A stretch of DNA of 64,000 bases. Source: Pseudonocardia acidicola (lineage in GTDB: Bacteria; Actinomycetota; Actinomycetes; Mycobacteriales; Pseudonocardiaceae). Position numbers and translations under genes: made by a program. Under the pieces are notes generated by a model. It was not told the DNA's origin. It made no database searches and worked only from the letters and a program-made list of their open reading frames with translations. The stretch is taken from contig NZ_JAAXLA010000004.1 in NCBI RefSeq assembly GCF_012911935.1, positions 1 to 64,000 on the forward strand, read 5' to 3'. This document shows positions 1-9,064 of this stretch, piece by piece; position 1 is the stretch's first letter; every line of letters starts with the position of its first letter.

Positions 1-1507
1 GGGGCGGGGTGGCCCGGGCCTGCGCACCGGTCCGGTTCTGGCCCTTGGCGAGCCACTGCTGCTGGCGCTGGTTGAGCAGCAGCCGCACCTGGTCGGGCTC
101 GAGCAGCCCGGGCAGCCCGAGGTAGTCCTCCTCGTCGGCGCTGAACGACGTCCCCTCGTAGATCAGCTGGTCGAGCTCGGCGTCGGCGTGCAGCGCGGTG
201 AAGGACTTCTCGTCCTCCCCCGGTTCGTCCTGCTGGCGCTGGGCGGCCGCGAGCTCCTCGTCGTTCCACTTCTCCTCGGCCCGGTGCGGCTTGCCCAGGA
301 CGTGGTCGCGCTGCGCCTCCAGCTCGCTGGCCAGCCCGAGCAGCACCGGCACGCTGGGCACGAACACGCTGGCCGTCTCCCCCGGCCGCCGCGACCGCAC
401 GAACCGGCCGATGGCCTGGGCGAAGAACAGCGGGGTCGACGCGCTGGTGGCGTACACCCCGACGGCGAGCCGGGGAACGTCGACGCCTTCGGACACCATG
501 CGGACGGCGACCATCCACCGGTCGTCGGAGGCGGAGAACTGCGCGATCCGGTCGGACGCGCCCGCCTCGTCGGAGAGCACGACCACCGGCGGCGTCCCGG
601 TGATGTCGGCGAGGATGCCGGCGTAGGCCCGCGCGGTCGTCTGGTCCGACGCGATGACGAGCCCGCCCGCGTCGGGCATGCCGCCGGCCCGGTGCCCGCT
701 CAGCCGCTTGTCCGCGGCGGCCAGCACGGCCGGGATCCACTCGCCACCGGGGTCGAGCGCGGTCCGCCAGGCTCGCGCGGTCTGCTCGGCGGTCAGCGGC
801 TCGCCGAGCCGGGCGGTGATCTCCTCGCCCGCGCTGGTCCGCCAGCTCGACGTGCCGGAGTAGGCGAGGAACACCACCGGCCGGACGACGCCGTCGGCGA
901 GCGCCTCGGCGTAGCCGTAGGAGTGGTCGGCGCGGCTGCGCAGCGCGCCCTCGGCGTCGGGCAGGTAGTCGACGAACGGGATCGGGTTGTCGTCGCTGCG
1001 GAACGGCGTCCCGGTCAACGTGAGCCGCCGGGTGGCCGGGTCGAAGGCCTCCTTGACCGCGTCGCCCCACGACTTCGCGTCACCGGCGTGGTGCACCTCG
1101 TCGAGGATGACCAGCGTCCGCCGGTTCTCGGTGCGGGCCCGGTGCAGCATCGGGTGGGCGGCCACGCCCGCGTAGGTCACCGCGATGCCGGTGTAGTCCG
1201 ACGACGTGCCGCCCGCGGAGTTACGGAACTCGGGGTCGAGCGCGATCCCGACCTGCGCCGCCGACTGCGCCCACTGGTACTTGAGGTGCTCTGTGGGCGC
1301 CACCACGGTCACCGCGTTGATCGTGCGGTCGGCGAGCAGCTCGGAGGCGACGCGCAGCGCGAACGCGGTCTTGCCCGCGCCGGGCGTCGCGACCGCGAGG
1401 AAATCCTGCGGCTTCGCCGCCAGGTAGCGGGCCAGCGCGCTGCGCTGCCAGGCACGCAGCGGCCGGGACGACGGTCCGGTTTCGGGCGGAGTGAGGGCCT
1501 GCGACAC
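1..1507 (-). CDS. DEAD/DEAH box helicase, res-subunit type (3' end outside window)
   Basis: Superfamily 2 helicase of the kind annotated as a type III restriction-like res subunit or DNA repair helicase; acts on DNA in the cytoplasm. About 502 residues are visible and the C-terminus lies beyond the left edge. Walker A (ATPGAGKT) is at about residues 40-47, the DEVHH motif II at about 136-140, and TGTPFRSD (motif III) shortly after. The late region with EGVDVP and AIGRFVRSRR matches the helicase C-terminal motifs. The GTG start at 1507 follows an AGGGGAG ribosome site by about 4 bases. No methylase or specificity gene is adjacent, so a stand-alone repair role is more likely than restriction. 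The motifs are seen; the substrate is not known. Confidence 0.88.
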   Translation of the reverse strand, partial: MSQALTPPETGPSSRPLRAWQRSALARYLAAKPQDFLAVATPGAGKTAFALRVASELLADRTINAVTVVAPTEHLKYQWAQSAAQVGIALDPEFRNSAGGTSSDYTGIAVTYAGVAAHPMLHRARTENRRTLVILDEVHHAGDAKSWGDAVKEAFDPATRRLTLTGTPFRSDDNPIPFVDYLPDAEGALRSRADHSYGYAEALADGVVRPVVFLAYSGTSSWRTSAGEEITARLGEPLTAEQTARAWRTALDPGGEWIPAVLAAADKRLSGHRAGGMPDAGGLVIASDQTTARAYAGILADITGTPPVVVLSDEAGASDRIAQFSASDDRWMVAVRMVSEGVDVPRLAVGVYATSASTPLFFAQAIGRFVRSRRPGETASVFVPSVPVLLGLASELEAQRDHVLGKPHRAEEKWNDEELAAAQRQQDEPGEDEKSFTALHADAELDQLIYEGTSFSADEEDYLGLPGLLEPDQVRLLLNQRQQQWLAKGQNRTGAQARATPP

Positions 1508-1719
1508 ACAACTCCCCTGGTCGGATGAGTACGGCTCGGTCCGGCTCGTGCGGACGGGGCCGGCCACGCGACGCCGCGAGGCACGACTGACTCCCCCGCG
1601 CGGCCGAGTGACCCCCCACCGTGCGGGCGCCGATCAGGGTAACCGGGGCGCATCGTCCGGCGCGTCGTGACCCGCCACGCTGCGATGATCGGCATCGCGT
1701 GGTCCATCCTGATGGGGCG

Positions 1720-2877
1720 ATGGCTACCGAGACGACCGTGTTCCCGGCGACGGACGGCCCCGCCGAGCAGCACGCGGCGCGGGACGATGCGCCTGCCGGC
1801 CCTCCGCCTTCCCCGCGCCGCCGGCGGCGCGGGGTCCGGCGGGTCGTCGCCCGCACCCTGGCCAAGGCGTGGGCCGACGGGATCTTCTCGATGTCCGCGC
1901 AGGCCGCGTTCTGGCAGGCGCTCTCACTGCCGCCGCTGTTCCTGGCCCTGCTCGGCTCGCTGGGCTATGTGGGCGGCTGGTTCGGCCCGGCGACCGTGGA
2001 GATCGTCGAGGGCAAGATCGTCCAGTTCTCCCGGCAGGTGTTCACGCCGGAGGTCGTCGACCAGATCATCGCGCCGACCGCGGCCAGCATCCTGACGATC
2101 GGGCGTGCCGACGTGGTCTCCATCGGGTTCGTGATCTCGTTGTGGGCGGGCTCGTCGGCGATCTCCTCGCTGGTCGACTCGATCACCGAGGCGCACGGGC
2201 AGTACGACGTCCGCCACCCCGTCTGGCAGCGCGTCTTCTCGCTGCTGATCTACCTGTTCGCGCTGGTCGTGGCGGTGTTCACGCTGCCGATCGTGGCGCT
2301 GGGCCCGGACCTGCTGCCCGAGGTGCTGCCGGAGTCGTGGCGGCCGACCGCGATCTCGATCATCGACGCCTTCTACTACCCGGGTGTGGGCCTGCTGCTC
2401 GTGCTGGTGCTGACCACGCTGTACAAGGTGGCGCTGCCGCACAGCCTGCCGTGGCGGCGGCTGTTGCCCGGCGCCCTGCTCGCGATGGTCGTGTTCATCG
2501 TCTCGACCACCGGGCTGCGGGTGTACATCTCGGTGATCACCAGTACCGGCTACACCTACGGCGCGCTGGCCACGCCGATCGCGTTCCTGCTGTTCGCGTT
2601 CCTGCTGGGGTTCTCGGTCGTGCTCGGCGCGCAGCTCAACAACGCGGTCGAGGAGGTGTGGCCGGCCCGGCCGAGCCGGCGCCAACGCCGGCTGGACCGG
2701 CTGCTGTCGATGCGCCGGATCGCGGCGCAGCGGGCCGCCGCCCTGGCCCTCCCCGCCGACGCCGGGCCCGCCACGTCGAGGCCCGATCACGACAGGGTGA
2801 ACCGGGAGTTGCCCGGAGACGGCCGCTCCGCCCATCCTGCAGTCACCCCACCCGCCCGCTCGAAGGAGAGCTCGTGA
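1720..2877 (+). CDS. YihY/BrkB family inner membrane protein
   Basis: Integral membrane protein of 385 residues in the YihY/virulence factor BrkB family, whose transport or structural role is not settled. A basic hydrophilic N-terminal tail (about 45 residues, with an RRRRRG run) precedes an amphipathic helix and about six membrane helices. The tail after the last helix (about residue 310) is polar and proline/arginine rich. ATG 1720 is chosen over upstream in-frame starts because conserved sequence begins only after it. The stop overlaps the GTG of the PHA synthase by 4 bp, so the two are probably translated together, although the functional link is unclear. Confidence 0.82.
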   Translation: MATETTVFPATDGPAEQHAARDDAPAGPPPSPRRRRRGVRRVVARTLAKAWADGIFSMSAQAAFWQALSLPPLFLALLGSLGYVGGWFGPATVEIVEGKIVQFSRQVFTPEVVDQIIAPTAASILTIGRADVVSIGFVISLWAGSSAISSLVDSITEAHGQYDVRHPVWQRVFSLLIYLFALVVAVFTLPIVALGPDLLPEVLPESWRPTAISIIDAFYYPGVGLLLVLVLTTLYKVALPHSLPWRRLLPGALLAMVVFIVSTTGLRVYISVITSTGYTYGALATPIAFLLFAFLLGFSVVLGAQLNNAVEEVWPARPSRRQRRLDRLLSMRRIAAQRAAALALPADAGPATSRPDHDRVNRELPGDGRSAHPAVTPPARSKESS

Positions 2878-4610
2878 CGGCGCAGTACCCCGGCACCGGA
2901 CAGCGTCAGTCCCCGCCCGAGGAGCCGGACGCCGACATCGCGACCGGGCTGGACATGCTGCTGCCCGACGGCGCGCTGGGCCCGTTGCGCCGGATGCTGC
3001 CGGCCGCGTCCGGGATGCGGCTGGCCGCTTCGCTGGCCGCCCGGCCGGCGGCGGTGCTGCGCCGCAGCGCGGGCCTGCTCGCCGAACTGGGCAAGATCGG
3101 GCTCGGCCGCTCCGAGCTCGCACCGCAGGAGAACGACCGCCGGTTCGCCGATCCCGCGTGGTCGCAGAACGGGCTGCTGCGCCGGGCCGTGCAGACCCAC
3201 ATCGCCGCGACCGGCACCGCCACCGGCCTGGTCGACGACGCCGAGCTGGACCGGGCCGACGACGAGCAGGTGCGCTTCGCCGTCTCCGGCCTCTGCGACG
3301 CGCTCGCGCCGAGCAACAATCCGCTGCTCAACCCGCTGGCGTGGCGCGCCGCGATCGACACCCGCGGCCGCAGCGCGGTGGAGGGTCTGCGCCGCCTCGT
3401 CACCGACCTGTCCACCCCGCCGCGGGTGCCGTCGACGGTCGAGCCCGACGCGTTCACCGTCGGCGAGGACCTGGCCGCCACGCCCGGCGCGGTCGTGCTG
3501 CGCACCCCGGTGTTCGAGCTGATCCAGTACCTGCCGCAGACCCGCGAGGTCCGCGACGTGCCGGTGCTGATCGTGCCGTCGACGATCAACAGGTACTACC
3601 TGGCCGACCTCGCCCCGGGGCGCAGCATCGTCGAGCACCTCGTCCGGGGCGGCCAGCAGGTGTTCTCGATGAGCTGGCGCAACCCCGAGGCCGAGCACGC
3701 CGACTGGGACCTGAACACCTACGGCCAGGCCGTCCTCGACGCGATGGACGCCTGCGAGCGGATCACCCGGGTCGACCGGACCGCGCTGATGGCGTTCTGC
3801 TCCGGTGCCACGATCACCTCGATGCTGCTGGCCCACCTGGCGGCGATCGGCCAGCAGCACCGGGTCGCCGCCGTCGCGCTGGCGGCGACGGTCCTCGACC
3901 AGGACACGGCAGGCACAGCCGGGGCACTGCTCGACGAGGCCACCGCCCGCGCCGCGACCGAGGCGTCCGCGGCGCAGGGCTACCTCGACGGCCGCACCGT
4001 GGCCGAGGCGTTCGCCTGGCTGCGTCCCAACGACCTGATCTGGCCCCACTGGGTCGACAACTACCTGCAGGGCAGGGCGCCCAAGCCCGTCGACATCCGG
4101 TACTGGAACGCCGACAGCACCCGGATGACCGCGGCGCTGCACCGCGACCTCATCGACATCGCACTGAGCAATGCGCTGGTCACGCCGGGTGCGGCGACCC
4201 TGCTCGGCACGCCGGTGGACCTGTCCAAGATCGATCGCGATGTGTACCTGATCGCCGGCAGCGCCGACCACCTGTGCTCCTGGCAGGCCTGTTACCGGAC
4301 GACCCAGCTCCTCGGCGGGCGGAGCCGGTTCGTGCTGGCCGGCAGCGGACACGTCGCCGCCATGGTCACCCCGCCGGGCAACGACACGGCGGGCTTCACG
4401 GTCGCCCCGGAACCGGTCACACCCGGACACCCGGCCGAACCGGAGACCTGGCTCGAGGCGGCCGGCACCGAGTCCGGATCGTGGTGGCCCGACCTGCTGG
4501 ACTGGCTGGGCGAACGCTGCGGCGGCCTGCGTGACGCGCCACCGGAGTTGGGCGGGCGAGGGCTGCACGCCGTGCATCCGGCGCCGGGTGAGTACGTCTA
4601 CGCCCGATGA
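2874..4610 (+). CDS. phaC: Poly(3-hydroxyalkanoate) synthase (PhaC family), copy 1
   Basis: Polymerises hydroxyacyl-CoA into PHA storage polyester at the granule surface. It is 578 residues, the usual length for class I/II synthases. The nucleophile elbow reads AFCSG with Cys about 309 (families usually have G-X-C-X-G). The Asp of SADH and the His of GSGHVA complete a C-D-H triad. The conserved FELIQYLPQT and SMSWRNP blocks are present. GTG 2874 has a GAAGGAG ribosome site and overlaps the upstream stop; the gene in turn overlaps the hydrolase at 4607. Two other PhaC-like proteins lie at 14.7 and 16.8 kb, so this copy may prefer different chain lengths. That preference is inference. Confidence 0.9.
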   Translation: MTAQYPGTGQRQSPPEEPDADIATGLDMLLPDGALGPLRRMLPAASGMRLAASLAARPAAVLRRSAGLLAELGKIGLGRSELAPQENDRRFADPAWSQNGLLRRAVQTHIAATGTATGLVDDAELDRADDEQVRFAVSGLCDALAPSNNPLLNPLAWRAAIDTRGRSAVEGLRRLVTDLSTPPRVPSTVEPDAFTVGEDLAATPGAVVLRTPVFELIQYLPQTREVRDVPVLIVPSTINRYYLADLAPGRSIVEHLVRGGQQVFSMSWRNPEAEHADWDLNTYGQAVLDAMDACERITRVDRTALMAFCSGATITSMLLAHLAAIGQQHRVAAVALAATVLDQDTAGTAGALLDEATARAATEASAAQGYLDGRTVAEAFAWLRPNDLIWPHWVDNYLQGRAPKPVDIRYWNADSTRMTAALHRDLIDIALSNALVTPGAATLLGTPVDLSKIDRDVYLIAGSADHLCSWQACYRTTQLLGGRSRFVLAGSGHVAAMVTPPGNDTAGFTVAPEPVTPGHPAEPETWLEAAGTESGSWWPDLLDWLGERCGGLRDAPPELGGRGLHAVHPAPGEYVYAR

Positions 4611-5446
4611 CGTTCCCGGAGACCGACGACCTGTTCGAGACCACCGTCCGCGGCCGGCGCCTGCGGGTGTCGGTCCGGCGGGCGACCGCCGGGACCGGAC
4701 CGATCAGGACCCCGTTGCTGCTGCTCAACGGCATCGGAGCGAGCCTGGAGCTGCTGCAGCCGTTCGTCGACGAGCTGCCGGGCGATCTCGAGGTCATCCG
4801 GTTCGACGTGCCGGGAATCGGCGGCTCCCCGCTGCCGGTCGTGCCGTACCACATGTCGACGTTCGCGCCGCTGGTCGGGACGCTGGTCACGCGGCTGGGC
4901 CACCGCGAGGTCGACGTGCTGGGCTTCTCCTGGGGCGGCGGGCTCGCGCAGCAGTTCGCGGTGACGCAGCGCCGTCAGTGCCGCAGGCTGGTGCTCGCCG
5001 CGACCGGTACCGGCTCGCTGATGGTGCCCGCCCGCCCGCAGGTGCTCGGCCGGATGCTCACCCCGCGCCGGCACCGCGACCCGGCCTACGCCGCCCGGAT
5101 CGCCGGGGAGATCTACGGCGGTACCATGCGCACCCACCCGGAACGGGCGGCCGATGTGCTGCACGCCTACACCCGGGGCGGCCCCCAGCGCGGCTACTAC
5201 TACCAGCTGCTCGCCGGCGCGGGCTGGAGCAGCCTGCCGTTCCTGGGCCTGATCCGCCAGCCCACGCTGATCGTGGCCGGCGACGACGATCCGATCGTCC
5301 CGGCCGTCAACGCCCGGATCATGAACCGGGGCATCCCGCGCTCGCGGCTGCACCTCTACTCCGGTGGCCACCTGGCGCTGCTCACCGAGGCGCACGAGCT
5401 GGCCCCGGTGATCGACGGCTTCCTCACCGGGCCCGACCCGCGCTGA
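4607..5446 (+). CDS. Alpha/beta hydrolase, intracellular PHA depolymerase-like
   Basis: A 279-residue alpha/beta hydrolase. The nucleophile motif GFSWGG (Ser about 108), an acidic GDDDPIVP turn and a C-terminal GGHLAL histidine give a complete Ser-Asp-His triad. The oxyanion region NGIGAS and the SWGG elbow resemble intracellular medium-chain PHA depolymerases (PhaZ) of pseudomonads. The gene overlaps the PHA synthase by 4 bp (ATGA), which fits co-translation of polymer synthesis and turnover. No signal peptide is visible, so it should act on native granules inside the cell. A general esterase is the alternative. Confidence 0.78.
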   Translation: MTFPETDDLFETTVRGRRLRVSVRRATAGTGPIRTPLLLLNGIGASLELLQPFVDELPGDLEVIRFDVPGIGGSPLPVVPYHMSTFAPLVGTLVTRLGHREVDVLGFSWGGGLAQQFAVTQRRQCRRLVLAATGTGSLMVPARPQVLGRMLTPRRHRDPAYAARIAGEIYGGTMRTHPERAADVLHAYTRGGPQRGYYYQLLAGAGWSSLPFLGLIRQPTLIVAGDDDPIVPAVNARIMNRGIPRSRLHLYSGGHLALLTEAHELAPVIDGFLTGPDPR

Positions 5447-5450
5447 CGCA

Positions 5451-5497
5451 CGCATGGCGCTTCAGGTGCGCGTGCTGCACACGCGAAGCGCCACGCG
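5451..5497. terminator. Hairpin repeat between convergent genes
   Basis: An inverted repeat with 13-bp arms (5451-5463 and 5485-5497, core GGCGCTTC/GAAGCGCC, one G-U pair) begins a few bases after the hydrolase stop. A second palindrome, GCCACGCGTGGC, overlaps its right arm at 5490-5501. Placement between convergent genes suggests a bidirectional terminator. No T-run follows, which is common in GC-rich genomes. It could also be a dispersed repeat. Confidence 0.5.
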
Positions 5498-5521
5498 TGG
5501 CGTTCGGAGCTCGTGCTGGCC

Positions 5522-5773
5522 TCAGTCCTTGTCGCCGCCGGACGGCAGCGAGTCGTAGATCTTCTTGCACTCCGGGCAGACCGGCGAGCCGGGCTTCGGC
5601 GACTTGGTCACCGGGAAGGTCTCGCCGCACAGCGCCACCACGAGGTTGCCCAGCACCGCGCTCTCCGCGATCTTGGCCTTGCGTACGTAGTGGAACATCT
5701 TGGGCTCGTCGTTGCCCGTCGTGTCGGTGCCCTCGGGGCGGGTCTCGACGTCGGGCAGCACCTGGGTCGCCAT
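5522..5773 (-). CDS. DUF3039 domain-containing protein
   Basis: An 83-residue actinobacterial protein of the DUF3039 family, function unknown. The N-terminus (MATQVLPDVETRPEG) and the central FHYVRKAKIAESAV stretch are the recognisable family core. A Cys at about 49 and a CPEC pair near residue 66 could form a small zinc ribbon; that is inference. ATG 5773 gives the family-like start; an in-frame ATG at 5782 would add three residues. Neither start has a clear ribosome site. It is convergent with the PHA hydrolase and divergent from psuG, with only about 46 bp in between. Confidence 0.85.
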   Translation of the reverse strand: MATQVLPDVETRPEGTDTTGNDEPKMFHYVRKAKIAESAVLGNLVVALCGETFPVTKSPKPGSPVCPECKKIYDSLPSGGDKD

Positions 5774-5819
5774 GTCGTCCATGATGCCGCACGTGCCGCA
5801 CACCGTCCGCTCCACCGCC

Positions 5820-6719
5820 GTGTCTCCCGAGCTGTCCGCGGATGTCGCCGCCGCCCTGGCCGACGGCCGCGCGGTCGTCGCGTTGGAGAGCACGCTGCTG
5901 GCCCACGGCCTGCCCGCCCCGCGCAACCGCGCCGCGGCGGACGAGCTGGAGGCGGCGGTCCGCGCGCACGGCGCGGTGCCGGCGACCGTGGCGGTGCTCG
6001 ACGGCGTGCCGCGGGTCGGCCTGAGCCCCGACGAACTGGACCGGGTCTGCGGCGCCGGCCTGGCCAAACTGTCGGTGCGCGACCTCGGGGTGGCGGTCGG
6101 CCTGCGTCGCGACGGCGCGACGACCGTCGCCGCCACCGCGGCGCTGGCCGCCGCCGCGGGGGTGGTCGTGTTCGCCACCGGGGGACTCGGCGGCGTGCAC
6201 CGCGGGGCGCGGGAGTCCTGGGACGTCTCCGCCGACCTCGCGGCGCTCGCCGGGACCGGCATCGTCGTGGTCTGCTCCGGGGTGAAGTCGATCCTCGACG
6301 TCGCCGCGACGCTGGAGGTGCTGGAGACCGGGTCGGTGCCCGTGCTGGGCTACCGGACCGACTCGTTCCCGGGTTTCTACCGCCGCGACTCGGGCCATCC
6401 GGTGCCATGGCGGGTGGACGACCCGGCGCAGGTCGCCGCCGTGTGGCGGGCGCACCGCGGGCTGGGCTCGGCCGCCGGCCTCGTTCTCGCCCAGCCGGTG
6501 CCGGCGGCGGACGAGCTCGACGGCGCGCTGCACGACCGGCTGCTCGCCGACGGGCTCGCGCTGCTGGCCGAGCGCGGCATCACCGGCAAGGACGTCACCC
6601 CGGCGCTGCTCGAGCATTTCCACGCCGGCAGCGGCGGCGCGAGCCTGGCCACGAACCTGGCCCTGGTGAAGGCGAACGCCGAGCTCGCCGCCCGGGTGGC
6701 CGTCGAGCTGTCCCGGTGA
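5820..6719 (+). CDS. psuG: Pseudouridine-5'-phosphate glycosidase
   Basis: Cleaves pseudouridine 5'-phosphate to uracil and ribose 5-phosphate, the second step of pseudouridine breakdown. At 299 residues it is near the usual length. Family blocks seen are ALESTLLAHGLP near the start, FATGGLGGVHRGA around the middle, VVCSGVKSILD, and the C-terminal ITGKDVTPALLE...SLATNLALVKANA. GTG 5820 is chosen because homology starts there; earlier in-frame starts would run into the divergent DUF3039 gene. No pseudouridine kinase (PsuK) is adjacent, so the kinase must be elsewhere or the substrate arrives already phosphorylated. Confidence 0.92.
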   Translation: MSPELSADVAAALADGRAVVALESTLLAHGLPAPRNRAAADELEAAVRAHGAVPATVAVLDGVPRVGLSPDELDRVCGAGLAKLSVRDLGVAVGLRRDGATTVAATAALAAAAGVVVFATGGLGGVHRGARESWDVSADLAALAGTGIVVVCSGVKSILDVAATLEVLETGSVPVLGYRTDSFPGFYRRDSGHPVPWRVDDPAQVAAVWRAHRGLGSAAGLVLAQPVPAADELDGALHDRLLADGLALLAERGITGKDVTPALLEHFHAGSGGASLATNLALVKANAELAARVAVELSR

Positions 6720-6767
6720 CCGGGCCGGCCGCCGTGCTCGTCGCCGGTCAGCGCGGGCCGCGCCCGG

Positions 6768-7082
6768 TCAGTTCTCGATGACCGGGTGCGGCCGGGCCTC
6801 CAGCTCGGGGCGCTCGCCCCGGTAGCGGTTGGCGTTCTCCGCCTTCTTCGGCAACCGGTCGTTCGCGATCAGCACCGCCATCCAGGGCAGTGGCACCGAG
6901 AGCAGCAGCATCGTGACGGCGAGCCACGGGATCTGGTAGAACACCCCGGCCAGGATCAAGCAGGGCACGCGCATGCCCATCATCAGCGCGTAACGCTTCT
7001 TGCGGACCGCCAGCTCCTCCTCGTAGGAGAGAGCCGCGTCCGTGATCAGAACAGGATCGGGCTCGCGCTGCGGGTCGGCCAC
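6768..7082 (-). CDS. DUF3099 domain-containing membrane protein
   Basis: A 104-residue small membrane protein of the actinobacterial DUF3099 family, function unknown. The N-terminal cytoplasmic part has LITDAALSYEEELAVRKKRY. Two membrane helices follow (about residues 40-55 and 60-80), linked by a short IPW loop and ending with PLPWMAVLIANDRLP, the family hallmark. The C-terminal tail is hydrophilic. GTG 7082 is preferred because GGAGG lies 7 bases upstream; an ATG at 7103 would lengthen it by seven residues. A second DUF3099 protein occurs at 56366-56671. Confidence 0.85.
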   Translation of the reverse strand: MADPQREPDPVLITDAALSYEEELAVRKKRYALMMGMRVPCLILAGVFYQIPWLAVTMLLLSVPLPWMAVLIANDRLPKKAENANRYRGERPELEARPHPVIEN

Positions 7083-7107
7083 GGGACCACCTCCGCGGTC
7101 CATCGTG

Positions 7108-7992
7108 TCACTCGGCTCCGGTGCGCGCCTGCCGACCCTCGGTCCAATCCCTGCCACTCGGCGCACCGCCGGTGTCCAGCGCCGCGTACAACTCGGCGGC
7201 GGTCCGCGGCCGAGGCCCGGCGCCGAGCCCGGCGCGCTCCAGCAGCCGGTGCGCGGCGGGGGCCCAGGCCGGCCCGAGCCGGGCCGAGCGCAGCAGCTGC
7301 GGATCGCCGAGCACGGTGTCGGCGCCGGCCACCCGGACCCGGCCCCCGGCCACGACGGCGACGTCGTCGGCCCACCGGTAGGCCAGGTCGACGTCGTGCG
7401 TGGACACCACCAGCGTCGTCCCCGCCGCGTGCAGCTCGGCCAGCGTGACCAGCAGCTCTTCGACACCGGCCGGGTCGAGTCCGGCGGTGGGCTCGTCGAG
7501 CACGAGCAGCCGTGGGCGCATGGCCACCGCGCCGGCGATCGCGGTCCGCTTCTTCTGCCCGAACGACAGCAGGTGCGTGGGCCGGTCGGCCAGCTCGGCG
7601 ATCCCGAGCGCCTGCAGGGCCGCCGCGACCCGCGACCGGACCTGGTCGGGCGGCAGCCCCAGGTTGACCGGGCCGAACGAGACGTCCTGCCCGACGCTCG
7701 CCGCGAACAGCTGGTCGTCGGGATCCTGCAGCACCAGCTGCACCTGCTCGCGCAGCTCGGCGAGGCCGCGGCGGGTGCGGCTCACCGCGGCGCCGTCGAG
7801 CAGCACCTCCCCGGCGTCCGGCACCAGCGCCCCGACGAGCAGCCGGAACAGCGTGGTCTTGCCCCCGCCGTTCGGGCCGAGCACGGCGAGCCGGCGCCCG
7901 GCGTGCAGAGCGAGGTCGGCACCGGCGAGCACCGGGCGGCCGGCCTCGTACCCGAAGTGCAGCCCGCAGGCCTGCAGCAGCGGCGGGCTCAC
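7108..7992 (-). CDS. cbiO: Cobalt/nickel ECF transporter ATPase CbiO
   Basis: ATP-binding subunit of an energy-coupling factor importer for Co2+ or Ni2+. It is 294 residues with Walker A GPNGGGKT at about 39-46, a Q-loop within LQDPDDQLF, the variant signature LLSFGQKK at about 141-148, Walker B LLVLDEP at about 162-168 and the switch His in STHDVD. The GTG start overlaps the cbiQ stop by 4 bp. It is last in the operon cbiM-cbiN-cbiQ-cbiO, downstream of an ArsR metal sensor. CbiO and CbiQ energise the metal-binding CbiMN unit. Confidence 0.93.
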   Translation of the reverse strand: MSPPLLQACGLHFGYEAGRPVLAGADLALHAGRRLAVLGPNGGGKTTLFRLLVGALVPDAGEVLLDGAAVSRTRRGLAELREQVQLVLQDPDDQLFAASVGQDVSFGPVNLGLPPDQVRSRVAAALQALGIAELADRPTHLLSFGQKKRTAIAGAVAMRPRLLVLDEPTAGLDPAGVEELLVTLAELHAAGTTLVVSTHDVDLAYRWADDVAVVAGGRVRVAGADTVLGDPQLLRSARLGPAWAPAAHRLLERAGLGAGPRPRTAAELYAALDTGGAPSGRDWTEGRQARTGAE

Positions 7993-8735
7993 GCGAGCGT
8001 CCCGTGCAGCGCCCACGTCCCGGCGACGACCGCCACCAGCAGCGCCGCCACGGCAGCGACGAACGGCCGCGACACCGGCCGCGGTTCCACCTCGACCCGC
8101 AGCGACCCGGTGTAACCGCGCAACGCCAGCCCTTCCTCCATCCGCCGGGCCCGGTCGAACGACCGCACGAAGATCGCCCCCGCCTGGCCGGCGAGCGACC
8201 GGTACGACGTCACCCAGGTGCGGAACCCGAGCCGGCTGGCCTGGGCCTCCCGCACCGTCCGCACCGACTCCAGCAGCAGGAACAGGAACCGATACATCAG
8301 GGCGGCGACCTCGGTGATCGCCGGCGGCACGCCGAGCCTGGTCAGCCGCGGCAACGTGTCGGCCAGGGGCGTGGTCGCGGCGAACAGCAGCAGGCACAGC
8401 AGCGCCGCGGTCGCCCGTCCGGCGACCTGCAGCGCGGTCGGGAGGCCGGAGGGCTCGAACCTGATCCACGGCGAGCCGCCGACCGCCACCAGCAGCGGCA
8501 CGGATCCCACCGTGACGAATCCGAGCGGCACTCTCGTCGCCCGCCACGCCTGCCGAGGCGCGACCCCGGCGGGACCGAGCAGCACCGCGCCGGCCACCGC
8601 ACCCACGACGAGCGCGCCGGGCCATGGCGGCAGCGCGACCGCGCAGGCCAGCAGCCCGAGGGCGAGGAAGGCCTTCTCCGCCGGATGCCGCGGGCGCCAG
8701 CGGTTGGTGTAGGCGACCGCGTCCAACGGCAGCAT
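7989..8735 (-). CDS. cbiQ: Cobalt/nickel ECF transporter transmembrane subunit CbiQ
   Basis: T-component of the ECF cobalt/nickel importer, 248 residues with about five membrane helices. The cytoplasmic coupling region carries the two family motifs for ATPase contact (near EAQASRLGFR and RMEEGLALRGY), each with an A/E-R-G or A-S-R core. The start ATG (8735) shares bases with the cbiN stop, and the stop overlaps the cbiO start, so the operon is tightly coupled. Metal identity cannot be read from this subunit. Confidence 0.92.
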   Translation of the reverse strand: MLPLDAVAYTNRWRPRHPAEKAFLALGLLACAVALPPWPGALVVGAVAGAVLLGPAGVAPRQAWRATRVPLGFVTVGSVPLLVAVGGSPWIRFEPSGLPTALQVAGRATAALLCLLLFAATTPLADTLPRLTRLGVPPAITEVAALMYRFLFLLLESVRTVREAQASRLGFRTWVTSYRSLAGQAGAIFVRSFDRARRMEEGLALRGYTGSLRVEVEPRPVSRPFVAAVAALLVAVVAGTWALHGTLA

Positions 8736-9064
8736 CAGGTGGTGTCGCCCGTGGGCGGCGCCGGCTCGGCGGCCGTGCTGCGGCCCGTACCGAGTCGACG
8801 CTTCGTGCGGGCGGCCCCGAAGTAGTAGCCGAGGAACCCGGCACCGACCGCGGCCTGCAGCGCGAACAGGCCCGAGGCCACCTCCGCCGAGGGGGAGAAC
8901 AGCGGGGCGAACCAGGGTCGGTAGTCGGGGTGGTCGGCGGCGATCTGCTCGGCTGCGACACCGTCGGCGCCGCCGAACTCGCCATCGACGACCAGCAGCG
9001 GCAGCCCCGCCAGCGCGACGACGGCGAGCACCAGCAGCCAGTTGACCAGCGTGGACCGCTTCAC
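8735..9064 (-). CDS. cbiN: Cobalt transporter accessory protein CbiN
   Basis: A small (109 residue) two-helix membrane protein that helps CbiM load metal. One helix spans about residues 8-24 and the second about 65-85. Between them lies an extracytoplasmic loop with the [14 protein letters not shown] block typical of CbiN, including a [16 protein letters not shown] transition. The GTG start overlaps the cbiM stop by 4 bp. Separate cbiM and cbiN genes, rather than a PDGLE fusion, match the classic cbiMNQO arrangement for cobalt. Confidence 0.9.
   Translation of the reverse strand: MKRSTLVNWLLVLAVVALAGLPLLVVDGEFGGADGVAAEQIAADHPDYRPWFAPLFSPSAEVASGLFALQAAVGAGFLGYYFGAARTKRRLGTGRSTAAEPAPPTGDTT

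Noticed and set aside
188-1528. Plus-strand reading frame of 446 residues
   Set aside because: Antisense shadow of the helicase: low-complexity Arg/Gly/Pro text, while the minus frame has Walker A and DEVHH motifs.
5700-5819. Extended psuG start at 5700
   Set aside because: The added 40 residues overlap the DUF3039 gene on the other strand and are not family-like; GTG 5820 starts the homology.
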